NCBI GenBank assembly: GCA_964529325.1
Contig: CAZGWH010000074.1
Coordinates: 1-9,013, forward strand
Source: GCA-2689995 sp964529325
GTDB lineage: Bacteria; Fidelibacterota; Marinisomatia; SCGC-AAA003-L08; GCA-2689995
Direction: 5' to 3'
DNA length: 9,013 bases
The position numbers and the translations under genes were made by a program. Of this stretch, positions 1 through 6,126 are shown in pieces. A model generated the notes under the pieces. That model ran no database searches, was not told where the DNA came from, and saw only the letters and a program-made list of their open reading frames with translations. The number at the start of each line of letters is the position of its first letter. The first letter of the stretch is position 1.

Positions 1-738
1 ACCTTCAAATAATCCAAATCGCTGACTAAAAAATTCTTTTTCATTAAAGGAATGATCATCGGGAAATTGGTCAGAAAAAACCTTCCATTCAATTATACGA
101 TGAACAGCTAATAATCTAAATTCACTTAAATTTCGAATGTAAACAATGACATATAATCCACCTTGATAGGATAAAAACTTTTCAGGTTCTACATAAAACC
201 CAACAGGTTTGCCTGTCATTTGTCTATCATAAATGACCAAGCATTTTTTCTTTTCAAAAATTCCATCCATTATGGATTTGATAATTTCATTGCTTCCAGA
301 ATAATCATATTGTCCCATGTAAAATGATGAAAATATATTCTGAGATTCTTTTTTAGTAGATTGAACGAATAAATTTTCAGGTAATAATTGGTCAATTTTT
401 TGAGATAATTTTTTAACATCATCTTGAATTTCTGTTTTTTTAAAAAGCGAAAGGTTTGCTTTTAATAATTGAAGAGCTAAAAATTCATTTGTTTCCAATG
501 GAATGGGTAAAAAACTTTTGAACGAGTCCATTAATGACCATGCGTTTTCATTTGCCTGAACTTTTTCCGTAATTAATGGAATGCCAACATCTGATAATAC
601 GATGAGATCTCGCTGTATTGTTCGACGAGAAACCGTAAAATGAAACCGTTCTTCTAGTTGAGAAGTCGTCACATATTTATGTGTAGATAATAATTGAAGT
701 ATTTTTATACAGCGTTGAATTTGGGAATAGTCTGCCAT
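1..738 (-). CDS. WYL-domain transcriptional regulator, partial (C-terminus beyond the left edge)
   Basis: This is an N-terminal fragment of 246 codons, open to the window edge, on the minus strand. Residues about 5-60 form a winged helix-turn-helix of the HTH_11/DeoR-like type, with the recognition-helix pattern VSRRTIQRDLIVL followed by GIPL. Residues about 140-215 read as the start of a WYL domain: PEKFLSYQGGLYVIVYIRN then an LLAVHRI segment, matching the family pattern P..L....WYL.AY...R.....RI, although the WYL triad itself is replaced by LYV. Family members are DNA-binding regulators whose WYL domain senses a ligand, often a nucleic acid or nucleotide. The ATG at 738 has no good Shine-Dalgarno site; an ATG 20 bases upstream is out of frame. 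It lies 69 bp downstream of the exported-protein gene on the same strand, so the two may be co-transcribed. Its target and ligand cannot be read from the sequence. Confidence 0.85.
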   Translation of the reverse strand, partial: MADYSQIQRCIKILQLLSTHKYVTTSQLEERFHFTVSRRTIQRDLIVLSDVGIPLITEKVQANENAWSLMDSFKSFLPIPLETNEFLALQLLKANLSLFKKTEIQDDVKKLSQKIDQLLPENLFVQSTKKESQNIFSSFYMGQYDYSGSNEIIKSIMDGIFEKKKCLVIYDRQMTGKPVGFYVEPEKFLSYQGGLYVIVYIRNLSEFRLLAVHRIIEWKVFSDQFPDDHSFNEKEFFSQRFGLFEG

Positions 739-807
739 TTTCTAATTTCTTTTTCCATATTAGAATATATTAAAACAAGGGGTGACCTTATTATGTCGTT
801 TTACAAA

Positions 808-1542
808 TTAAATCCCATAACCTACACCTAACCATACACTTGGAAAACCAGATTTTCCAGGAATTACATCTTTTGCTAAAGTGTATCGTGCGTTTAGAAA
901 CATATCAAACATAAGAAGTTTTGCCTGTAATCCTGTCTGAACATGAAAACCATTAACTTTATTCATATTTTCTGCAACATGATTTGCAAGCGTAGTAATT
1001 GATGATACATTGCCATCCATCAAATTGAAAATATCAGTTATATCATCTGTATCAAATGCATCTGTCAATAGGTCAATCGTATATTCGGGTGTTACACTAT
1101 GAGTATTCATTCCTGTACCTGCATATAATTTTGCTTTTGCGAGAAATGGGATTGATAATCCAAATATCTTCTTTCTTGCAGTAACATACATTGAGCTTCT
1201 AACCCATGGTAGTAATTCTGTTGAAAAAATTTGATTTTCACAGGGGATTGGGTCACATAATAAATTTTCATTTAATAAAAAAGTTGTTGTTGTTGTGTTA
1301 CCTGCAATCTCAGCATTTACTTCTACATCAATAAATGGTAATGCATCAATATATAAATAAAATCCACCACCGTATGCATTGTCAAATGGGTCTGCATTTA
1401 ATTGTAATAAACCAGCATCAAACGAATTATTACTTCCAGTATGAGACATTAAATCATAGTCGCCATAAAGACCAAATCCACCAATTGCAAAAAGTTGGTT
1501 TATAAATAATGTTATTAAAATGACTAAAATATATTTTTTCAT
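808..1542 (-). CDS. Exported, probable outer-membrane beta-barrel protein of unknown function
   Basis: The 244-residue product starts with a clear Sec signal peptide: MKK, a hydrophobic core through about residue 17, and a likely signal peptidase I site after LFA at residue 19. The mature part has alternating aromatic/hydrophobic stretches typical of outer-membrane strands (for example GGGFYLYIDALPFIDVEVNA at 58-77 and FHVQTGLQAKLLMFDMFLNARY at about 199-220). It ends in a strand, VWLGVGYGI, although the last residue is Ile and not the usual Phe. Two cysteines (96 and 101) sit close together in a presumed loop and could form a disulfide. A run of five threonines occurs at about 83-87. AAAGGA lies 8 bases before the ATG. 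I do not recognise a named family; a small porin-like or structural outer-membrane protein is the best reading. The call rests on signal peptide and strand pattern, not on a conserved motif. Confidence 0.6.
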   Translation of the reverse strand: MKKYILVILITLFINQLFAIGGFGLYGDYDLMSHTGSNNSFDAGLLQLNADPFDNAYGGGFYLYIDALPFIDVEVNAEIAGNTTTTTFLLNENLLCDPIPCENQIFSTELLPWVRSSMYVTARKKIFGLSIPFLAKAKLYAGTGMNTHSVTPEYTIDLLTDAFDTDDITDIFNLMDGNVSSITTLANHVAENMNKVNGFHVQTGLQAKLLMFDMFLNARYTLAKDVIPGKSGFPSVWLGVGYGI

Positions 1543-1550
1543 GTGTTAAA

Positions 1551-1556
1551 TCCTTT
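1551..1556 (-). promoter_or_regulatory. Shine-Dalgarno site for the exported-protein gene
   Basis: On the minus strand this reads AAAGGA, ending 8 bases before the ATG at 1542. It supports that start and contrasts with the divergent gene at 1613, which has no such site. Confidence 0.65.
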
Positions 1557-1582
1557 TTATCTTTGTTAAAAATTACTCTACA

Positions 1583-1611
1583 ATTATACCTTGAATATAC
1601 TAAGCTTTCAC
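1583..1611 (-). promoter_or_regulatory. Candidate sigma70-type promoter for the minus-strand exported-protein gene
   Basis: Read on the minus strand, GTGAAA (1611-1606, four of six matches to TTGACA) is followed after 17 bases by a perfect TATAAT (1588-1583). Transcription would begin near 1576 and leave a leader of about 34 bases carrying the AAAGGA ribosome site. This is a pattern match in AT-rich DNA, so chance matches are possible, but the spacing and the Shine-Dalgarno context are good. Confidence 0.5.
1596..1601 (+). promoter_or_regulatory. Candidate -10 element for the DHH-like/pab transcription unit
   Basis: TATACT matches the -10 consensus at five of six positions. No convincing -35 lies 16-18 bases upstream (TTACTC at 1573-1578 is poor). 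If used, transcription would start about 1608, only some five bases before the ATG at 1613, giving a nearly leaderless mRNA. That would agree with the absence of a Shine-Dalgarno site before this gene. The element lies inside the spacer of the opposing candidate promoter. Confidence 0.3.
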
Positions 1612-1612
1612 T

Positions 1613-2545
1613 ATGATTTTTAACCAAAAATACATATTTCAGCATTACCCATGGTTGAAAGAAAAAAACAGGCAATTTATTATCTCTGCAGATTATGATG
1701 GTTTGATTTGTGCTGGATTTCTTCATCATTATTTAGATTGGGAATTAGTTGGATATTATGATTTTGAACATATCTGGATTTCTAAAGAAGGACTTAAAAA
1801 TAAATCGGATTTAATTTGGGTTGATTTAAATATTTTACCATCGCAAGGAAAAGCGATTGGGGGACATATCATTACTTTAGATGGCGATATTCCACATGGA
1901 TTTATGTCTTCGTGTAATCCAAATATAATAGCTGGTATTTCCGCTGAAAATTTCAATCAAAAATATCCATTTTCTACCATTTTATTTTTGTATTGGCTTC
2001 ATAAAATTGTCTTATCTGATAAAATTATGGAAAAAGCACTTCTACTTCATGCCGATGCGGTGTGGTTAAAAATGCAGAAATATCAAAAAAATATAGAAAA
2101 TTGGGCGAAACGACTTCCAGGATTTGATTGGGAATATTTATTTAATTTTGCAAATACAAAATTAATTGAAGATACAGTCGATCAAGAATTATATCCAATG
2201 TTAGCCCATTTGGGAGCTGTTTCTGGCAAATCTAAACTTAAAAGTAAACATCGAAAAATCCATAGTAAAGAATATATATTTAATCCAGATTGGGACGAGG
2301 ATGTTATTTTATCATTACTTAATTTATTTGCAATACACTTTAAGTGGACACCTCCCAAAATTCCACATATTGAAAAATGTATCACGGGGAATAGATATAA
2401 AATTCCAATAAGCAAAATTAAATCTAAAAAATTATCTGCTGTTTTAAGGGAGCAACGCGTATTCTCTTATGCAATTCCATCGCCAAATTATTTTAATTTT
2501 ACCACCTTTGGAAGCGTACGGAAATCACCTTTAAACAATGATTGA
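1613..2545 (+). CDS. Divergent DHH-like phosphoesterase-fold protein (putative)
   Basis: The 310-residue soluble product has no signal peptide or membrane segment. Its first half follows the order of a DHH phosphoesterase domain. SADYDGLICAGFL at 25-37 resembles motif I (D.DG..SA). DLIWVDLNI at 66-74 resembles motif II with Asp71. LDGDIPHG at 89-96 stands where the DHH motif would be, with Asp90, Asp92 and His95 but no literal DHH. NPN at 102-104 and KYPFSTILFL at about 117-126 follow as in the family. HADAV at 146-150 could supply a further metal ligand. The C-terminal half (about 200-310) is Lys-rich and not recognised. DHH proteins include RecJ, nanoRNases and cyclic-dinucleotide phosphodiesterases; which activity, if any, this one has is open. 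An in-frame stop at 1601-1603 makes ATG 1613 the first possible start; no Shine-Dalgarno precedes it. The 3' end overlaps pabB by 8 bp, implying translational coupling. Confidence 0.55.
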   Translation: MIFNQKYIFQHYPWLKEKNRQFIISADYDGLICAGFLHHYLDWELVGYYDFEHIWISKEGLKNKSDLIWVDLNILPSQGKAIGGHIITLDGDIPHGFMSSCNPNIIAGISAENFNQKYPFSTILFLYWLHKIVLSDKIMEKALLLHADAVWLKMQKYQKNIENWAKRLPGFDWEYLFNFANTKLIEDTVDQELYPMLAHLGAVSGKSKLKSKHRKIHSKEYIFNPDWDEDVILSLLNLFAIHFKWTPPKIPHIEKCITGNRYKIPISKIKSKKLSAVLREQRVFSYAIPSPNYFNFTTFGSVRKSPLNND

Positions 2546-3755
2546 TTTAAATACTTATATTGAACAAAATGGCAACCCCGATGCTGTTATTGATTATAAT
2601 GGGAATTCTGGAATACTTGCAGGTATTTGGGGATTTGATGAAATCATTACATGTGTAAATAATAAAACATATCTTAATGGAAAATATATTGAAGGAAATC
2701 CATTGGATGTTTTTCAAAATACAATTAATAAATGGAAGAGTGATTCACATATATTTTCTGCAATTGGTTTTTTTTCGTATGATTTTAAAAATATTATTTA
2801 CCCACATATACCATTTAAATCTATTCAAAATTCAATACCTCAATTTTGGTTTGGTAAACCTAAAAAAGTAGTAATTCTACCACAATTATATATTATTGAA
2901 CCTAAAGTAAATGCGATGCTAATTAATAAATCTGAAGGAATTGAAAAATCTAATTACAAAATATTAATTGAGAAAATTAAAGCGAATTTAGAAAATGGAA
3001 ATGTGTATCAAATTAATCAGACATATCCTATAAATTTTGATTTTGATGGTGATCCATTTAATTTATATTCTCAACTTAGTTGGAAAATTAAACCTCGTAG
3101 AGGAATGTATATCAATACAGGGAATGAAAATATTCTATCATTTTCCCCTGAAGAATTTATTAGAGTAAAAAATAGACATATTTATTCTTACCCAATGAAA
3201 GGTACTCGCCCTGAAGGAGCAACGGAATTAGAAAGGCAACAAAATATAAAAGAGTTAGCGAATAGTGAAAAAGATAGAGCAGAACATTTAATGATTGTTG
3301 ATTTATTGAGAAATGATTTGGGTAAAATTTGTAAGTATGGCTCGGTGAAGATTAATAATTTATATGAAATTCAAACTTATGAAACCGTGCATCACATGGT
3401 AACTGAAGTTTTGGGAAAACTAAAAAATTTAACTGGGATTTCAGATATAATTCAAGCATTATTTCCAGGTGGTTCTATTACAGGTGCACCAAAAGAAAAA
3501 GCAATGTCAATAATTGATAATTTAGAAGATTATAATCGAGGAATTTATACTGGGGCAATGGGTTATATAAAACCCAATGGAGATATGGATTTTAATATTT
3601 CAATTCGTACATTAACAATTGAAAAAAACAAAGCAACATATCCCGTCGGTGGGGGGATAGTTTGGGATTCTGACACAAACGAAGAATGGTTGGAAACAAA
3701 AGCTAAGTCTAAAATTTTAAATTTTGCTCAATCAAAAATGGAATCAATATGTTAA
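2538..3755 (+). CDS. pabB: Aminodeoxychorismate synthase component I
   Basis: PabB aminates chorismate to 4-amino-4-deoxychorismate, the first step from chorismate to p-aminobenzoate and folate, in the cytoplasm. The 405-residue product carries the chorismate-binding domain in order: VYQINQTYP (about 156-164), SFSPEEF (201-207), YPMKGTRPEG (218-227), EKDRAEHLMIVDLLRNDLG (244-262), ETVHHMVTEVLGKL (282-295), FPGGSITGAPKEKAM (309-323), RGIYTGAMGYI (334-344) and a GGGIVWDSD motif near 371-379. Lys221 in the PMKGT motif marks PabB: in anthranilate synthase (TrpE) this position is Ala. The protein is shorter than E. coli PabB (about 450), the shortening being in the N-terminal part. No PabA glutaminase is fused or adjacent, so ammonia or an unlinked PabA must serve. 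It overlaps the upstream gene by 8 bp and pabC by 7 bp. No strong ribosome site is seen, which fits coupling. Confidence 0.92.
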   Translation: MIDLNTYIEQNGNPDAVIDYNGNSGILAGIWGFDEIITCVNNKTYLNGKYIEGNPLDVFQNTINKWKSDSHIFSAIGFFSYDFKNIIYPHIPFKSIQNSIPQFWFGKPKKVVILPQLYIIEPKVNAMLINKSEGIEKSNYKILIEKIKANLENGNVYQINQTYPINFDFDGDPFNLYSQLSWKIKPRRGMYINTGNENILSFSPEEFIRVKNRHIYSYPMKGTRPEGATELERQQNIKELANSEKDRAEHLMIVDLLRNDLGKICKYGSVKINNLYEIQTYETVHHMVTEVLGKLKNLTGISDIIQALFPGGSITGAPKEKAMSIIDNLEDYNRGIYTGAMGYIKPNGDMDFNISIRTLTIEKNKATYPVGGGIVWDSDTNEEWLETKAKSKILNFAQSKMESIC

Positions 3756-4588
3756 ATCCTATTTTTTATATTAATGGAAAATGGCAAAAAAAATCTGAAG
3801 CACAAATATCTGCAAATGATGCAGGATTTTTACTTGGAGATGGATTATTTGAAACTATTCGATTTCAAAATAAAAAACTATTTTTATTGGATAAACATCT
3901 TTCTCGATTAAAATCAGGATTAAAAACAATAAAAATTAATGTAGAATATTCAGATTCTGACTTATTTACTATTTTAAATGAAATCATTAATAAAAATAAT
4001 TTTGATAATGGCTTAATTCGGTTAATGATAACAAGAGGTGAATTAGAAGGAGAACCGTGGAAATATAATGGTCCTACTTGTTTATATATTTCAATTAGGC
4101 CAATTGCTGAAAAAAGTGATATTCCTGTAAAAGTTGTATATTTTAACGAATCGGATTATCCAATAATTAGGTTTTCACCTGCATTAAAATCAATGAATTA
4201 TATTGGTAATATGCTTGCTAAAAAAGATGCAGATAAATGTGGCGCTTACGAACCTGTTTTTATAAATAATGATGGATTTATTACTGAATGTGCAATCCGA
4301 AATATTTTTTATATTAAAGATAATTCATTAATTACACCGTCTGAAGATTTAGGAATTTTACCAGGTGTAACCCGTGATACAATTATGAAAATTGGAGCAG
4401 ATTTAGGATTAGAAATTATTAAAACTAAAATATCTCAAAATGAAATTAAATCAATGGATGAAGCGTTTATTTCTTCATCGGGGATTGGTCTTTTACCGTG
4501 TTTTTGGGACGGGTGGAATTCAGAATTTAAATTGACTAAACAGTTACAAACATCTTTGTTTAATTACATTAATGAGCATTGTAAATAA
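3749..4588 (+). CDS. pabC: Aminodeoxychorismate lyase (fold type IV PLP enzyme)
   Basis: PabC cleaves 4-amino-4-deoxychorismate to p-aminobenzoate and pyruvate, directly using the PabB product. The 279-residue protein shows the class IV aminotransferase pattern: FYINGKW at 6-12, NDAGFLLGDGLFETIRF at 23-39, the PLP Schiff-base Lys147 in ALKSMNYIGNMLA, Glu180 in GFITECAIRNIF, and TPSEDLGILPGVTRD at about 196-210. The motifs alone do not fully separate ADC lyase from D-amino-acid or branched-chain aminotransferases; the overlap with pabB decides it. GGA at 3740-3742, six bases before the ATG, may act as ribosome site. Length is close to the usual 270 residues. No frameshift or missing catalytic residue is seen. 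Confidence 0.87.
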   Translation: MLNPIFYINGKWQKKSEAQISANDAGFLLGDGLFETIRFQNKKLFLLDKHLSRLKSGLKTIKINVEYSDSDLFTILNEIINKNNFDNGLIRLMITRGELEGEPWKYNGPTCLYISIRPIAEKSDIPVKVVYFNESDYPIIRFSPALKSMNYIGNMLAKKDADKCGAYEPVFINNDGFITECAIRNIFYIKDNSLITPSEDLGILPGVTRDTIMKIGADLGLEIIKTKISQNEIKSMDEAFISSSGIGLLPCFWDGWNSEFKLTKQLQTSLFNYINEHCK

Positions 4589-4618
4589 TGTAATTTTTAT
4601 AACTTGGATTTGAATAAA

Positions 4619-4623
4619 AAGGA
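4619..4623 (+). promoter_or_regulatory. Shine-Dalgarno site for the class V aminotransferase gene
   Basis: AAGGA ends 9 bases before the ATG at 4633. It is one of the few clear ribosome sites on the plus strand here and suggests that this gene is initiated independently and not by coupling to pabC, which ends 44 bp upstream. Confidence 0.6.
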
Positions 4624-4632
4624 AAAATATTA

Positions 4633-6123
4633 ATGATTAAAACTCAGACAACATCTTTAAAAGGTGAGGCTCTTTATAAAAAAATCCGCCATGATTTTAT
4701 TGGTTTAGATACTGAATATTTACTTGCTAATGGGGAAAAAACTCGCAGAGTATATTTTGACTCTACGGCATCTACACTTATGATGGGGCCTGCTTTAAGA
4801 ACTGCTGACCAATTTTTAAATCATTATTCTAATACTCATTCTGAGATGCATTTTGGTGCAAAAATTTCTACACAGACTTATAATTGGGTTCATCAAAAAG
4901 TATTGGATTTTGTGAAAGCAAATTCAAAAGAATATACATGTTTTTTTACAGGGAGCGGAGTTACCTCTGGAATGAATAGAATGGCTCGTGTTTTTGGTCA
5001 AATTCGCCCAGATAAAAACATTATATTAATATCCATTATGGAGCATCATTCTAATGATTTACCCCATCGAAAACATGGAGGGCAAGTTGTACATATTCCA
5101 TTAGATACTCATGATTCAAATTTGGGATGTGTAAATCTTCAATTATTAGAAAAATATTTAAGTCAATATAAAGATAAAGTAAGCTATGTATCTGTTACTG
5201 GAATTAGCAATGTTACTGGAATTTTTAATCCGATGAATAAAATAGCGTCGTTAGCACATAAGTATGGAACGCATATAATTGTGGATGCTGCTCAAATGGC
5301 TTCGCATGCTCCTATTAAAATGAGTGGCAATAATGATCCATCTCATGATATTGATTCGCTTATTTTTTCAGGACATAAAACCTATGCACCGGGTTCGCCA
5401 GGTATTGTAATTGCGAAAAAATCGATTCTTTCAGCAACTGATCCTGATGAAGTTGGTGGCGGAATGGTTGATAGAGTATATGAAAACTCCTATGTTGTTA
5501 AATCCAAATTCCCTGATCGAGAAGAAGCGGGTACGCCAAATATTTTAGGGGCAATTATTTTGGGTGCTTCAATTGAAATATTAGATCGAATTGGTATGGA
5601 TTATATTCTTAAAAAAGATTTAGCGATGACAAATGAATTAATGGCTAAAATGATAGGGATTCCAGATATGGTTATATATGGTGATACAGATACCGTAACT
5701 TGTCCTCGTGCCGCTTCAATTTCATTCAACATTGTTAATATGGATCATGGTTTAGTCGCTGCTATTTTAAACGATTATTATAATATTGCTGTAAGAAATG
5801 AATGTTTTTGTGCTCACCCCTATGTTGAAAAAATGTTAGAACAAACGCACGCAAACCAAATAAAAGGTATTAAATATTTGGATAATCCTTGGCATATTGA
5901 GCCGTGGATGGGAATGGTAAGAGTGAGTTTAGGGCTGTATAATACTCGAGAAGATTTAGATTATTTTGCAAATGCATTAAATGATATTGTAAATAAAAAA
6001 GAATGGTTTAAAAATAAATATAAAATTAATGAAAATGGTGAATATACTCATGTTGAATTTAGATTTTCAGGTGAAGAATATTTTAATTTATCTTCAATTG
6101 TTGAAGAGGAAATAAAAAGATAA
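4633..6123 (+). CDS. SufS-like class V aminotransferase / probable cysteine desulfurase
   Basis: The protein belongs to the PLP-dependent class V aminotransferase family, closest in motif to SufS/CsdA cysteine desulfurases and selenocysteine lyases, which take sulfur from cysteine as an enzyme persulfide. Visible motifs: YFDSTAST at 41-48, TGSGVTSGMNRMAR at about 106-119, EHHSND at 137-142 with the PLP-stacking histidine, VDAAQMASH at 217-225 with Asp218 and Gln221, FSGHKTYAPGSPGI at 245-258 with Schiff-base Lys249, EEAGTPN at 297-303, RNECFCAHP at 388-396, and VRVSLGLYNT at 429-438. Cys393 aligns with the catalytic cysteine of SufS (R.GHHCAQP), and a second cysteine (391) lies two residues before. 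At 496 residues it is about 90 longer than SufS, with extra length at both ends including a C-terminal tail from about 455. No suf genes adjoin it, so the acceptor is unknown; another transamination or lyase activity is possible. Confidence 0.75.
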   Translation: MIKTQTTSLKGEALYKKIRHDFIGLDTEYLLANGEKTRRVYFDSTASTLMMGPALRTADQFLNHYSNTHSEMHFGAKISTQTYNWVHQKVLDFVKANSKEYTCFFTGSGVTSGMNRMARVFGQIRPDKNIILISIMEHHSNDLPHRKHGGQVVHIPLDTHDSNLGCVNLQLLEKYLSQYKDKVSYVSVTGISNVTGIFNPMNKIASLAHKYGTHIIVDAAQMASHAPIKMSGNNDPSHDIDSLIFSGHKTYAPGSPGIVIAKKSILSATDPDEVGGGMVDRVYENSYVVKSKFPDREEAGTPNILGAIILGASIEILDRIGMDYILKKDLAMTNELMAKMIGIPDMVIYGDTDTVTCPRAASISFNIVNMDHGLVAAILNDYYNIAVRNECFCAHPYVEKMLEQTHANQIKGIKYLDNPWHIEPWMGMVRVSLGLYNTREDLDYFANALNDIVNKKEWFKNKYKINENGEYTHVEFRFSGEEYFNLSSIVEEEIKR

Positions 6124-6126
6124 TTG
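6106..6126 (+). promoter_or_regulatory. ligA translation start region with TTG codon
   Basis: GAGGA at 6106-6110 lies inside the end of the upstream coding region. It is followed 13 bases later by TTG (6124-6126), which abuts the TAA stop at 6121-6123. No ATG or GTG gives a LigA of full length, so TTG is the best supported start. Coupled reinitiation after the stop is the likely mode, and weak initiation would keep ligase levels low; both are inference. Confidence 0.6.

Noticed and set aside
769..795. Possible terminator between the exported-protein gene and the WYL gene
   Set aside because: On the minus strand AAGG-TCACC-CCTT followed by GTTTT forms only a four-pair stem, too weak to call a rho-independent terminator.
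1454..1729. A 91-codon minus-strand frame spanning the divergent spacer
   Set aside because: It is antisense to the start of the DHH-like gene and overlaps the signal peptide region of the exported-protein gene in another frame. Its sequence shows no domain, and it would bury the divergent promoter region.
1756..2415. Two minus-strand frames (1756-1956 and 2182-2415) inside the DHH-like gene
   Set aside because: They are antisense shadows of a well-supported gene, with no ribosome site or recognisable product.
2677..2871. A 64-codon plus-strand frame inside pabB
   Set aside because: It lies in an alternate frame of pabB and its hydrophobic look follows from AT-rich codons; no independent start signal.
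2538..3755. Reading pabB as trpE, menF or another chorismate enzyme
   Set aside because: PMKGT with Lys221 and the immediate overlap with pabC favour aminodeoxychorismate synthase; TrpE carries Ala at this position and no trp genes are nearby.
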